A stretch of 64,000 nt of DNA from Oscillospiraceae bacterium. Lineage in GTDB: Bacteria > Bacillota > Clostridia > Oscillospirales > Acutalibacteraceae. How positions within the stretch are numbered: position 1 is the stretch's first letter; every line of letters starts with the position of its first letter. Below are positions 52,581 to 61,703 of this stretch, piece by piece. The stretch covers positions 1-64,000 of the forward strand of contig SVPE01000011.1 in the NCBI GenBank assembly GCA_015066015.1, in the 5' to 3' direction. Below the pieces are notes generated by a model. That model did not search any database. It was not told the origin of the DNA and saw nothing but the letters and a program-made list of their open reading frames with translations. The translations under genes were made by a program, and so were the position numbers.

Positions 52581-55500
52581 ATGAGTACACTGAAGAAAAG
52601 CTTATCAATCATTTTAGCGATACTGATGCTTGTTTCATCAGTACCTGCAGCAGGGCTTACAGCATTCGCGGTCGAAGCTGAGGAGCCCGTTTTTATTGCC
52701 GAGGCAACCTCTGAGCCGATTGCGCCCGAGGGCTTTCACCTTACGGGCAGAACTGAGCTTGACGAAAACGGAAACACTATCTGGGAGGCTGAAAGCGAAG
52801 CCAGTGAATACGGCCTTATAAATGTGATATGGATTGACATTGCCGGCAACGAGGTACAGAATCCCGATTATCCCCTTGCCTATCCCATTGACGAAAACGG
52901 AAAGCAGATACTCAAGGGAGATATACTTCCTTCAAGGTATGACTCGAGAGAACTCGGTATCATCACACCCGTGGAATATCAGGTCGGCGGTACTTGCTGG
53001 GCCCATGCGGGTATGTCGGTTATCGAGACTGCATATATCAAGCAGGGTCTTGGTACAGCTCTTGACCTTTCCGAGTATCATACCGCTTGGTTTTCCAAAA
53101 ATGGCTACTGTGAAGGTGTGACCGATTCGGCTAATGACGGTTACGTTGTCGAGGATATTGTTGCCGATGTGCTTGATTACGGCGGAAATATGTATAACGT
53201 CGAGGATGCAATGTTCAATTTTGCCGGCGGTGTTCTTGAAAGCAAATTCCCGTTTAGAACTGAGGATAATAGCGAGCGTATAGGTACTGCTCAGCTTGCG
53301 GAGGATATGAAGGAAACCTTCACCTATGAAACCAAGTATCAGCAGGATGTAATTCTTGAAAGCGTAAAAAGCATTCCTTACGATATAAGCGCTCTCAAGC
53401 AGGCAGTTATGGATTACGGTGCAGTCAAGGTTTCTTATTTCAGTGACGATGCTTACTACAACAGCTTTTTCAGCGGTTGGGATGCAGGAGATGACTATGA
53501 GCTTGCCTATTATCATCCCACAATGAATGCTACAAACCACGCCGTAACCCTTGTGGGCTGGGATGATGATTTCAGCCGTGAGAACTTCGGTATATATCAG
53601 CCCGAAAATGACGGCGCATGGCTTATCAAGAATAGCTGGAGCACCCGCTGGGGTAACGACGGCTACTTCTGGATTTCCTATGAGGATAAGAGTATACAGC
53701 GATATGACTCATATGTTGTAACAGTAGGCGACCCGGATGACTATGAGGATGTTTATCTTTATGACGGCTTAGGCAGTAAGAATTGGATAACATCGGTTAA
53801 AACGGCGGCAAACGTTTTTACTGCAAGAAATGATATTTATCTCACAAAAATCGGTCACAGTGCTTCGGGAAAAACCTCTTACGGACTTGAAATTTACACA
53901 GGACTGCCCGAAAACTGCACCGATCCTACTGATGGCACACTTGCTCTTAAACAAAGCGGCAATACCAACGGCGAGAAATACATTCCCGTTGAGGGCGATG
54001 TAAAAATCAGCAAGGGTGAGCGTTTCTCCGTTGTGCTTACTATGGACCGTATTTATTATGAGGGAAAGAGCTCATCCACTGTAAAGTATACAAGTGCCCC
54101 CGGAGACAGCTTTTATCTCGACGGCAGCTTTGAATGGGTTGACATGGCCGGCTCAACCTACGGCAACGCAGGTATCAGAGCAATTGCAAAATATCAGAAC
54201 GACAGCGGTATCTATAAGGTCAGCTTCAGAGACGGAAGTAAGTTCATTCAGACATCAACATCAGATAACGGTGCTGTTGAGCTTCCCGAAAAGGAAGGCT
54301 ATACTTACATATTCTCATATAACGGTGAAGAATTTGACGGCACGGGAATCACCCAGGATATGACCGTCACTGCACACTGTTATCCCACAAACGGTAAGGT
54401 GTCGGAATCAAACGGCTGTATCACCGAATTTGAGTGTATTTATTGCGGTGAAAAGATGAAGCCGGATGTAACGGCTCACAGCTATGAATCGGATGTAGTT
54501 GCCGCAACGACAAAGAATATCGGTTATACAAAAAATTACTGTACTGTCTGCGGTGAGTATGATTACAGCGATTTCAATATTCTTGAAGGCGCTGAAGGTG
54601 CTCAGGTTGACGGCTTCTGGTGGCAGTTCTCAAACGGTTGCCTTTCAGTTGCAGGTGAAGGTAAATTACCGGACTATGACGATGAAAATTCAGCTCCCTG
54701 GAAGAACTACAGCGGCTCAATCGTCGAGGTTAATGTAATCGGTGAAATTACGCGTCTCGGTGCATACTTCTTCAGCAATCTGAGAAAAATGACAACAGTT
54801 ACCCTTCCCGATACAGTTGAAGAAATCGGTGAAAGATGCTTCTATCTTGCAACTTCACTCGAGAAGTTCGACTGTCCCGAAAATCTTCTTACAATTGAAG
54901 AGTGCGCATTTATGAATGCGGGCTTCAGCGAATTCAACTATAACGACAAGATCTATACAATCGGTCTTTATGCGTTTATGTACTGTAGCAACCTGACCGA
55001 AGGTGTTATTCCTGCTACGGCTAAAAATGTAGTAAGATTCCCGTATTACGATTGCGCAAAGCTTAAAAAGATTACCGTTGAAGAGGGAATAACCTATGTT
55101 GCTGACCTTACATGGGCAGGCACTCCTCTTGAAGAGCTTGTGATTCCTTCAACAGTAAGCGGAGGCTTCTTTGCTAACTTTGAAAAAATACAGAAATATA
55201 CTGTTGCAGAAAACAATCCCTATTACACCTCTGTTGACGGCGTTCTTTTCAATAAGAAGATGACAAATCTTGTTTCCTATCCTGCAACAAAGCCCGATAA
55301 ATACTACAAGCTTCCCGAGAGTGTAACCTCAATAAACAATTATGCATTCGGTCACACCAGCGGACTTAAGTATCTTGATATGTCGGATTGTGCGGTTGCT
55401 ACCATCAAGGATAAGACCTTCAATCAGACAAAGAGCCTTGTGAACGTAAATCTTCCGGAGACTCTTACTGCCTTGTGGTATCAGTGTTTCTATAAGACGA

Positions 55501-58331
55501 GAATAAGCAGCATCTATGTTCCGTCAACTGTTACTACCTTCCAGAATCCTCCGTTTACAACTGACGGCGACGGATTATATAAAATTCCGCATTTCTACAC
55601 CGACAGCGAAACAGCTAAAATCAAGGAATTTGCCGATGCAAACAGCTATGAGTGTACTGTTCTGCACACTGAGCACGATTTCAGCACGGAAATTGAAGAT
55701 ATGAGCAAGGAGCCTACCTGTAAGGATGAGGGCGTTACATTCAAGACCTGCGCCTGCGGTAATTTTGAGTATAAGACTGTTCCCTCAACAGGTGAGCATA
55801 GCCTTGTAAAGGGTGAAACAACTGCTCCCTCCTGTACGGAAAAGGGCTATACCGTTTACACCTGCTCAGGCTGCGGTTCAACAGAGAAAAAAGACGAGGT
55901 AGCTGCTCTCGGTCATAGCTTTGCATGGGTTACCGATAATGATGCAACCTGTGGTGAAACGGGCTCAAAGCACGAAAAGTGCAGCCGCTGCGATGCAACA
56001 AGAAGCCTTGGCACAGTTATTCCCGCAACGGGCAACCACTCTTATAAATCAGAAGTCACAACACAGGCAACACACCTTAAGGAGGGCGTTGAAACCTTCA
56101 CCTGCACAGTCTGCGACGATTCTTACACTGAGACAATCGCAAAGCTTGAAGGTCACAGCTACAATAAGATTGTAACGGCACCCACCTGCACGGAAAAGGG
56201 ATATACAACCTACACCTGCGCTTGCGGTGACACATACAAGAGTGATGAAAAAGCTGCTCTCGGTCATAGCTACGGCTGGATTACCGATGAGGAAGCAACC
56301 TGCGGTGAAACAGGCTCAAAGCACGAAAAGTGCAGCCGCTGCGATGCGACAAGAAGCCTTGGCACAGTTATCCCTGCAACAGGCAATCACTCCTACGAAT
56401 CAAAAATCACGACTGAATCAACCTGTACCGAAAAGGGCGTTGAAACCTTCACCTGCACAGTCTGCGGCGACAGCTACACAAAGTCGGTTGCACTTAAGCC
56501 TCATACTCCTTCAGAAGCAGTAGAGGAAGGCAGAATCGAGCCCGAGTGTGAAGTAAAGGGCAGCTATTATGAGGTCGTTTACTGCGCAGAATGCGGTGAA
56601 GAGCTTTCGAAGGTGAAGGTTGAAATTCCTGCACTTGAGCATATGTGGGACAACGGAGTTATTAATCCCGTTTCAACCTGTAAGACACACGGCATAAAGA
56701 CATATACCTGTCAGCACAACAACGACCATCAGAAGAGTGAGCAGGTTGCCCTTGACAGCAACAACCACGAGGGTGGTACATATCTGAAGAATCAGAAGAC
56801 CGAAAGCTGTACAGTAAACGGCTATACCGGTGATACATACTGCTCAGGCTGTGACGCAATGCTTAAGTCAGGCGAAACAATTACTGCTCCCGGTCACACC
56901 TGGGGCGAATGGTATGAGACAAAGGCTCCTACCTGCACAGTAAAGGGCGAGGAAGCAAGAAGCTGCTCAGTCTGTGGCAACACAGAAACAAGAGAGGTTG
57001 CAACAACAGGTCATAGCTACACTGCAGCAGTAACTGCACCCACCTGTACCAAGGAAGGCTACACAACCTACACCTGCGCTTGCGGTGACAGTTACGTAGC
57101 TGACAAGGTTGCCTCACTTGGTCACACCTGGGGCGAATGGTATGAGACAAAGGCTCCCACCTGCACAGTAAAGGGTGAGAAAGCAAGAAGCTGCTCAGTC
57201 TGCGGTAACACGGAAACAAGAGAGGTTGCAACAACAGGTCATAGCTACACTGCAGCAGTAACTGCACCCACCTGTACCAAGGAAGGCTACACAACCTACA
57301 CCTGCGCTTGCGGTGACAGTTACGTAGCTGACAAGGTTGCCTCACTCGGTCACACCTGGGGCGAATGGTATGAGACAAAGGCTCCTACCTGCACAGTAAA
57401 GGGCGAGGAAGCAAGAAGCTGCTCAGCCTGCGGCAACACGGAAACAAGAGAGGTTGCAACAACAGGTCATAGCTACACTGCAGCAGTAACCGCACCCACC
57501 TGTACAAAGGAAGGCTACACAACCTACACCTGCGCTTGCGGTAACGGATATACATCGGATGTTGTTCCTGCACTCGGTCACAGTTACAGCGGATGGGCTC
57601 AGACAAAGGCTCCCACCTGCACAGTAAAGGGCGAGGAAGCAAGAAGCTGCTCAGTCTGCGGCAACACGGAAACAAGAGAGGTTGCAACAACAGGTCATAG
57701 CTACATTGCAGCAGTAACTGCTCCCACCTGTACCAAGGAAGGCTACACAACCTACACCTGCACTTGCGGTAACGGATATACATCGGATGTTGTTCCTGCA
57801 CTCGGTCACAGCTACGGCGGATGGGCTCAGACAAAGGCTCCTACCTGCACAGTAAAGGGCGAGGAAGCAAGAAGCTGCTCAGCCTGCGGTAACACGGAAA
57901 CAAGAGAAGTTGCCAAAACCGATCACTCCTACGGTGAATGGGTAGTGACAAAGGCTCCTACCTGCGCGGAAAAGGGATTTAAGGTGAAGACCTGTTCAGT
58001 CTGTGGAGCAAATGCCGGATCAGAGATTATGACACTGAACCACAGTCTTGTAACTACAATTGTACCGGCTACCTGCACACAGCAGGGTTACACAAATCAC
58101 GCCTGTGCTAACTGCACATACTCTTTCAATGACATATACACTCCTGCAAAGGGTCACAGCTTTGTAGGAAATGACGGTGTATGTGAAGTCTGCGGTGAAA
58201 ATGTTGCCAAGGATTGCAGCTGTATGTGCCACAAGACCGGCTTTATGGGCTTTATTTACAAGATTATCAGCTTCTTCTGGAAGCTCTTCAGGATGAATCC
58301 TGTCTGCGCATGCGGAATGGAACATTACTAA
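52581..58331 (+). CDS. Giant secreted papain-family (C1A) protease with LRR and Cys-rich repeats
   Basis: 1916 residues. Signal peptide (1-30), then a C1A protease: oxyanion Gln134 and nucleophile Cys139 in YQVGGTCWAH, His320 in NHAVTLVGWD, Asn351 in KNSWSTRWG. Two beta-rich spacers follow, then BspA-type leucine-rich repeats (about 715-1010, units like LPDTVEEIGERCF). Next comes a long chain of paired-Cys repeats (about 1030-1870, units such as APTCTEKGYTTYTCACG) containing five near-identical 76-residue blocks. The end is CSCMCHKTG, an aromatic helix (FIYKIISFFWKLF) and CACGMEHY. No LPxTG. Probably a surface-attached adhesin/protease acting on host or dietary protein; substrate unknown. GGAGAG precedes the ATG. 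Confidence 0.88.
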   Translation: MSTLKKSLSIILAILMLVSSVPAAGLTAFAVEAEEPVFIAEATSEPIAPEGFHLTGRTELDENGNTIWEAESEASEYGLINVIWIDIAGNEVQNPDYPLAYPIDENGKQILKGDILPSRYDSRELGIITPVEYQVGGTCWAHAGMSVIETAYIKQGLGTALDLSEYHTAWFSKNGYCEGVTDSANDGYVVEDIVADVLDYGGNMYNVEDAMFNFAGGVLESKFPFRTEDNSERIGTAQLAEDMKETFTYETKYQQDVILESVKSIPYDISALKQAVMDYGAVKVSYFSDDAYYNSFFSGWDAGDDYELAYYHPTMNATNHAVTLVGWDDDFSRENFGIYQPENDGAWLIKNSWSTRWGNDGYFWISYEDKSIQRYDSYVVTVGDPDDYEDVYLYDGLGSKNWITSVKTAANVFTARNDIYLTKIGHSASGKTSYGLEIYTGLPENCTDPTDGTLALKQSGNTNGEKYIPVEGDVKISKGERFSVVLTMDRIYYEGKSSSTVKYTSAPGDSFYLDGSFEWVDMAGSTYGNAGIRAIAKYQNDSGIYKVSFRDGSKFIQTSTSDNGAVELPEKEGYTYIFSYNGEEFDGTGITQDMTVTAHCYPTNGKVSESNGCITEFECIYCGEKMKPDVTAHSYESDVVAATTKNIGYTKNYCTVCGEYDYSDFNILEGAEGAQVDGFWWQFSNGCLSVAGEGKLPDYDDENSAPWKNYSGSIVEVNVIGEITRLGAYFFSNLRKMTTVTLPDTVEEIGERCFYLATSLEKFDCPENLLTIEECAFMNAGFSEFNYNDKIYTIGLYAFMYCSNLTEGVIPATAKNVVRFPYYDCAKLKKITVEEGITYVADLTWAGTPLEELVIPSTVSGGFFANFEKIQKYTVAENNPYYTSVDGVLFNKKMTNLVSYPATKPDKYYKLPESVTSINNYAFGHTSGLKYLDMSDCAVATIKDKTFNQTKSLVNVNLPETLTALWYQCFYKTRISSIYVPSTVTTFQNPPFTTDGDGLYKIPHFYTDSETAKIKEFADANSYECTVLHTEHDFSTEIEDMSKEPTCKDEGVTFKTCACGNFEYKTVPSTGEHSLVKGETTAPSCTEKGYTVYTCSGCGSTEKKDEVAALGHSFAWVTDNDATCGETGSKHEKCSRCDATRSLGTVIPATGNHSYKSEVTTQATHLKEGVETFTCTVCDDSYTETIAKLEGHSYNKIVTAPTCTEKGYTTYTCACGDTYKSDEKAALGHSYGWITDEEATCGETGSKHEKCSRCDATRSLGTVIPATGNHSYESKITTESTCTEKGVETFTCTVCGDSYTKSVALKPHTPSEAVEEGRIEPECEVKGSYYEVVYCAECGEELSKVKVEIPALEHMWDNGVINPVSTCKTHGIKTYTCQHNNDHQKSEQVALDSNNHEGGTYLKNQKTESCTVNGYTGDTYCSGCDAMLKSGETITAPGHTWGEWYETKAPTCTVKGEEARSCSVCGNTETREVATTGHSYTAAVTAPTCTKEGYTTYTCACGDSYVADKVASLGHTWGEWYETKAPTCTVKGEKARSCSVCGNTETREVATTGHSYTAAVTAPTCTKEGYTTYTCACGDSYVADKVASLGHTWGEWYETKAPTCTVKGEEARSCSACGNTETREVATTGHSYTAAVTAPTCTKEGYTTYTCACGNGYTSDVVPALGHSYSGWAQTKAPTCTVKGEEARSCSVCGNTETREVATTGHSYIAAVTAPTCTKEGYTTYTCTCGNGYTSDVVPALGHSYGGWAQTKAPTCTVKGEEARSCSACGNTETREVAKTDHSYGEWVVTKAPTCAEKGFKVKTCSVCGANAGSEIMTLNHSLVTTIVPATCTQQGYTNHACANCTYSFNDIYTPAKGHSFVGNDGVCEVCGENVAKDCSCMCHKTGFMGFIYKIISFFWKLFRMNPVCACGMEHY
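56892..58031 (+). repeat. Five 228-bp coding repeats
   Basis: Units begin at 56892, 57120, 57348, 57576 and 57804, each 76 codons. Units 1-4 differ by only scattered bases; the fifth diverges in its second half. Each codes for four CxxC or CxC pairs. Near identity at silent positions implies recent duplication or gene conversion. Confidence 0.85.
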
Positions 58332-58337
58332 TCAGAA

Positions 58338-58363
58338 AAGGTCGCAAGGTAATCCCTTGCGGC
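58338..58363 (+). terminator. Hairpin after the protease gene
   Basis: GGTCGCAAGG and CCTTGCGGCC arms; no T tract directly after, so a weak terminator. Confidence 0.5.
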
Positions 58364-58388
58364 CTCGGACTGTCAATATAATATTCTG

Positions 58389-58417
58389 TTGTTTTCTTTT
58401 TCGTTCGGTGCTGTAAT
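58389..58417 (+). promoter_or_regulatory. Probable promoter for the secreted GDSL gene
   Basis: TTGTTT (58389-58394) and TGTAAT (58412-58417), 17 bp apart, just before the AAAGGGAGG ribosome site. Confidence 0.4.
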
Positions 58418-58439
58418 TAAAAAAAGGGAGGTATAAACC

Positions 58440-59297
58440 ATGAAGAAAATTTCAAAACATTTAGCTTTACTTATGAGTATTTTAATGCTCGCGATGTGTC
58501 TTTCTGTCGGAGCTTCTGCCGCGGATAAGCCCTTTTATGTTGTCCTTGGTGACTCAATTGCCTACGGCTCGGGACTTTCCAATCCGGTAGATGCCTGTTA
58601 CGGAAAAATCATTGCCGACACCTGTGACTTCGATTATGCAAACCATGCAATCCCCGGTCACACAACAAACAACCTTATTGCAAGGCTTTCCGAAGAGGCA
58701 GTGCTTGCGGATGTTGCAAAGGCAGACATTATAAGTATTTCAATCGGCGGCAACGATTTTCTTATGAATGATCTTGTAGGTCTGATGTTTGACTCAATGG
58801 TCAAGGGCGATTATTCGGAATTTGACCGTATCGGTGAAGGCTTTTATGCAAATCTCTGTGAAATAATCAGAATCATAAGAGATGCTAACGACAGTGCCCT
58901 TATTCTTATGCAGACTCTTTATAATCCTCAGCAGGGATATCTCAGAGCCCCCTATCAGCAGGGAGCAGACCGCATAAATGCCGCCATTTACCGTTTTGCT
59001 GAGGAAAATCCCGGTGAAATCACTGTTGTTGATGCAGGCACCGCACTCGGTGACGATGCGGCTAATTTTGCAGGCGATGACATCCACCCCAGCGCAGCAG
59101 GAAACGAAATAATTGCCGCTGAAATTCTCAGCACTCTCAATGAGCAGGGTGTAACCGACAAAACCGAGCTCAGTATTACATCAGAAGGCGTTGATTTCAG
59201 AATCAGCCCGATTTTCTCAACGATGTTCAGAATGTACGGTCTTTTCTTCCACATTCTTTCAGTGGTATTCGGACCGCTGTTTGCTCTGAGTAAGTAA
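58440..59297 (+). CDS. Secreted GDSL/SGNH hydrolase
   Basis: 285 residues. Signal peptide (1-28, ASAAD). SGNH blocks: VVLGDSIAYGSGL (Ser39), NHAIPGHTTNN, SIGGNDFLMN and DDIHPSAAGNE (Asp and His). A C-terminal hydrophobic helix (MYGLFFHILSVVFGPLF) resembles the tails of the other secreted proteins here. It could be an esterase or lysophospholipase outside the cell. AAAGGGAGG is about 8 bases before the ATG. Confidence 0.85.
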   Translation: MKKISKHLALLMSILMLAMCLSVGASAADKPFYVVLGDSIAYGSGLSNPVDACYGKIIADTCDFDYANHAIPGHTTNNLIARLSEEAVLADVAKADIISISIGGNDFLMNDLVGLMFDSMVKGDYSEFDRIGEGFYANLCEIIRIIRDANDSALILMQTLYNPQQGYLRAPYQQGADRINAAIYRFAEENPGEITVVDAGTALGDDAANFAGDDIHPSAAGNEIIAAEILSTLNEQGVTDKTELSITSEGVDFRISPIFSTMFRMYGLFFHILSVVFGPLFALSK

Positions 59298-59367
59298 ATC
59301 AAACCGGGAAGTCTGCGGTAAAGGCAGAAACAACAGTGTTTACAGTATTTACTTTTTTAATTTACGG

Positions 59368-59405
59368 AAAAAAGGTCAGGATATTGAATCCTGATCTTTT
59401 TTTGT
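59368..59405 (+). terminator. Terminator after the GDSL gene
   Basis: AAAAGGTCAGGAT pairs with ATCCTGATCTTTT, then T tract. The stem and the loop core (GGTCAGGA-AT-GAATCC-GA-C) are nearly the same as the hairpins in the tandem units at 43.3 and 43.5 kb. Confidence 0.85.
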
Positions 59406-59465
59406 GTTTGCTATTTAAATTTGTTTTTCTTTATGGTAGAATAAGGCGGTAAAGGAGATGGCAAT

Positions 59466-60671
59466 ATGAAAACCTACGGTACATATTTTCAGAATGATAA
59501 AGACAGACCCATAAAATACGGCGAGGTTAATCTCATCAATCCCGAAAGGCAGAGACTCCGCGGTGAGCCTCTTTACAAGGGGGTCGAGGCATATCCTGTT
59601 TTTCAGGGCTTTTGCGGCACTGACTTCGAGCTTATGAAAATGGGCAGAGACGGTAAGCTTTCCAAAAAATTCCCCGAGGGAGAAAACAGACTTATCAACG
59701 GTCACGAGGGTGTAGTCTGGGTGCCTTCGGAAAACCGTTTTGCAATAGTGCTCATACGCGGCGGTGACAGCTATGACCCCACAAGGTACAGAGAGGACGA
59801 AACCTACTTTGAATACGGCTGCGACGGAGCAGACGGTCTTTTCTGTGACAAAAACTACTTTAACCCCGATATGCTTCTCCATCTTCCCGAAAGGTACAAG
59901 GGACTCAGGAAGCTTCCTCTTTCCGTTGCAAAGAGACTTTCCTTTGCAGACCCCTACGCCTGTGCTATTTTTCAGCTTGAAAGAATGGAGGATTTGGGTG
60001 AAGCTCATAACTTCCGTATTGAAATGGCAAAGCATAAGTGCAGTGAAAGTGAAGCCAGAGCCATTGCAAAGGACGCTGTTTTTGAAAAAACCGTTATTTT
60101 CGGTCTTGGTATGACGGGACTTTTTATTGCCGACTGCATCAGAAGGAATCATCCCGATGCAAAAATCCTCTTTATCGGAAGAAGTGACGAAGACTGCAAG
60201 AAGGTTGTTTTCTCAAAGGAAATTGCCTCAGCGGACTACCTTTGCACTGCGGGTCTCGATGAGAAGGAAACTGCGGAAAAAATCATAGAAATCCTTGGCG
60301 GAAGAGCAACAATGTTTGTCGGTACAAGCGGCACAAACATCGAGCACAGAGTCGCCTTTGAGCATAAGGTGCTCGGCTGCAACGGTATATATAACAGCTT
60401 TTCACTCGGTCCCGTTGTGCAGTATGATTCGATGCCCTTCGGCTTTGAAAATCACCTTATTTTCGCATCAATCAATTTCCGTCAGCAGCATATGGAAAAG
60501 GCTATAGACATTCTTGTCGACAGCCGTTATGACGAGGTCGTTGAGCTTATCAGCAAGGAAGAATTCATCGCTGACCCGCTCTATGCCTATGAAAACAGAA
60601 TTTTTTCAAAGGGCGCACCGCTTAAGACGGGTATAATCTGGCAGAGTGAATATATCGAGGAGGACAGATAA
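59466..60671 (+). CDS. Medium-chain dehydrogenase, glucose-dehydrogenase-like
   Basis: 401 residues. An N-terminal GroES-like domain with GFCGTDFELM (Cys50) and NGHEGVV (His80, Glu81) and a nucleotide fold with FGLGMTGLFIAD near 215. It resembles the glucose/galactose 1-dehydrogenase branch of the MDR family and lacks the four-Cys structural zinc loop. It would oxidise a sugar to a lactone with NAD(P). AAAGGAG precedes the ATG. Its stop is directly followed by the next start. Confidence 0.75.
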   Translation: MKTYGTYFQNDKDRPIKYGEVNLINPERQRLRGEPLYKGVEAYPVFQGFCGTDFELMKMGRDGKLSKKFPEGENRLINGHEGVVWVPSENRFAIVLIRGGDSYDPTRYREDETYFEYGCDGADGLFCDKNYFNPDMLLHLPERYKGLRKLPLSVAKRLSFADPYACAIFQLERMEDLGEAHNFRIEMAKHKCSESEARAIAKDAVFEKTVIFGLGMTGLFIADCIRRNHPDAKILFIGRSDEDCKKVVFSKEIASADYLCTAGLDEKETAEKIIEILGGRATMFVGTSGTNIEHRVAFEHKVLGCNGIYNSFSLGPVVQYDSMPFGFENHLIFASINFRQQHMEKAIDILVDSRYDEVVELISKEEFIADPLYAYENRIFSKGAPLKTGIIWQSEYIEEDR

Positions 60672-61691
60672 ATGAAAGCTATTGTAATTCCCAATCCCGA
60701 TGAAATTGAAATAAGAGAAGTGCCGATGCCCGAGGTGAAAGAGGGGGAAGCACTTCTGAAGGTAAGATATGTGGGTATCTGCGGTGCTGACCTTGCCTCT
60801 TATACGGGCAATCAGCCCTTCACGACATACCCGAGAATTCCCGGTCACGAGTTTTCGGCAGAGATAGTAGAAATTCCCGAAAACGACAGAGGACTTAAGG
60901 CCGGCGATATTGTAACCTGTAACCCTTACTTCAACTGCGGAGGCTGTTATTCCTGTCAGCGCGGCTTTGTAAACTGTTGTACTGACAATCAGACAATGGG
61001 TGTGCAGCGTGACGGAGCCTTCTGTGAGTATATCGCAATGCCCGTAGAAAGAATTTTCAAGGGCAGGGGGCTTTCGGCTGAGGAGCTTGCACTTATTGAG
61101 CCATTTTCGATTTCCCAGCACGCAGTTTCAAGGGCAGAAATCAAAGCTACAGACAAGGTCCTTGTTGTCGGTGCAGGTCCTATCGGCTTGTTTGCACTTC
61201 TTGCCGCAAAGCAGAAATGCGGTAAAATTGCCGTAGCCGATATTCTCGACAACCGTCTCAGCCTTGCAGCCGAATACGGCGCGGATGCAGTTGTAAACAC
61301 AAAAAAGCAGTCCCTTGATAAGTTTACGGAAAGCTTTACCGACGGTAACGGCTTTGATGTCTGCATCGAGGCATGCGGCGCTCCCGAAACCTTCCTTGCC
61401 TGCGTTGATTCTGCGGCCTTTGCAGGTAATATAATACTTATAGGCAACGGCAAGCGTGAGACTACCTTCAACCATTCCGTGCTTTTAAAAAAGGAGCTTA
61501 ACATCCACGGCAGCAGAAATGCCCTTAAGGATGATTTTATCAACAATATAAGCCTTGTAGCAGAGGGAAGAGCCGACGTGATGAAAATGGTAAGCGGAAT
61601 CTATCCTATGGAAAAGGCACTTGATGCCTTTGAGGCTCTGAGAAACAACAAGGGCGACCTTGCAAAGCTGCTTATTAAAATTGCTGACTAA
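60672..61691 (+). CDS. Zinc-dependent sugar/polyol dehydrogenase (MDR family)
   Basis: 339 residues. Catalytic zinc ligands Cys37, His59 and Glu60 (GICGAD, PGHEF); structural zinc Cys89, 92, 95 and 103; Rossmann motif VVGAGPIGL near 163. Family members oxidise sorbitol, threonine, galactitol and similar alcohols. The ATG follows the previous stop without a gap. Together with its neighbours it likely works on one sugar; the substrate is not known. Confidence 0.82.
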   Translation: MKAIVIPNPDEIEIREVPMPEVKEGEALLKVRYVGICGADLASYTGNQPFTTYPRIPGHEFSAEIVEIPENDRGLKAGDIVTCNPYFNCGGCYSCQRGFVNCCTDNQTMGVQRDGAFCEYIAMPVERIFKGRGLSAEELALIEPFSISQHAVSRAEIKATDKVLVVGAGPIGLFALLAAKQKCGKIAVADILDNRLSLAAEYGADAVVNTKKQSLDKFTESFTDGNGFDVCIEACGAPETFLACVDSAAFAGNIILIGNGKRETTFNHSVLLKKELNIHGSRNALKDDFINNISLVAEGRADVMKMVSGIYPMEKALDAFEALRNNKGDLAKLLIKIAD

Positions 61692-61703
61692 GGGGTAAAA
61701 ATT

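Noticed and set aside
56892-58031. Regular direct repeats, CRISPR-like at first look
   Set aside because: They are 228-bp in-frame coding repeats without spacers; the protein frame is intact throughout.
59415-60152. 245-codon leftward open frame over the first dehydrogenase
   Set aside because: Antisense shadow of a well-supported gene; composition is not protein-like.
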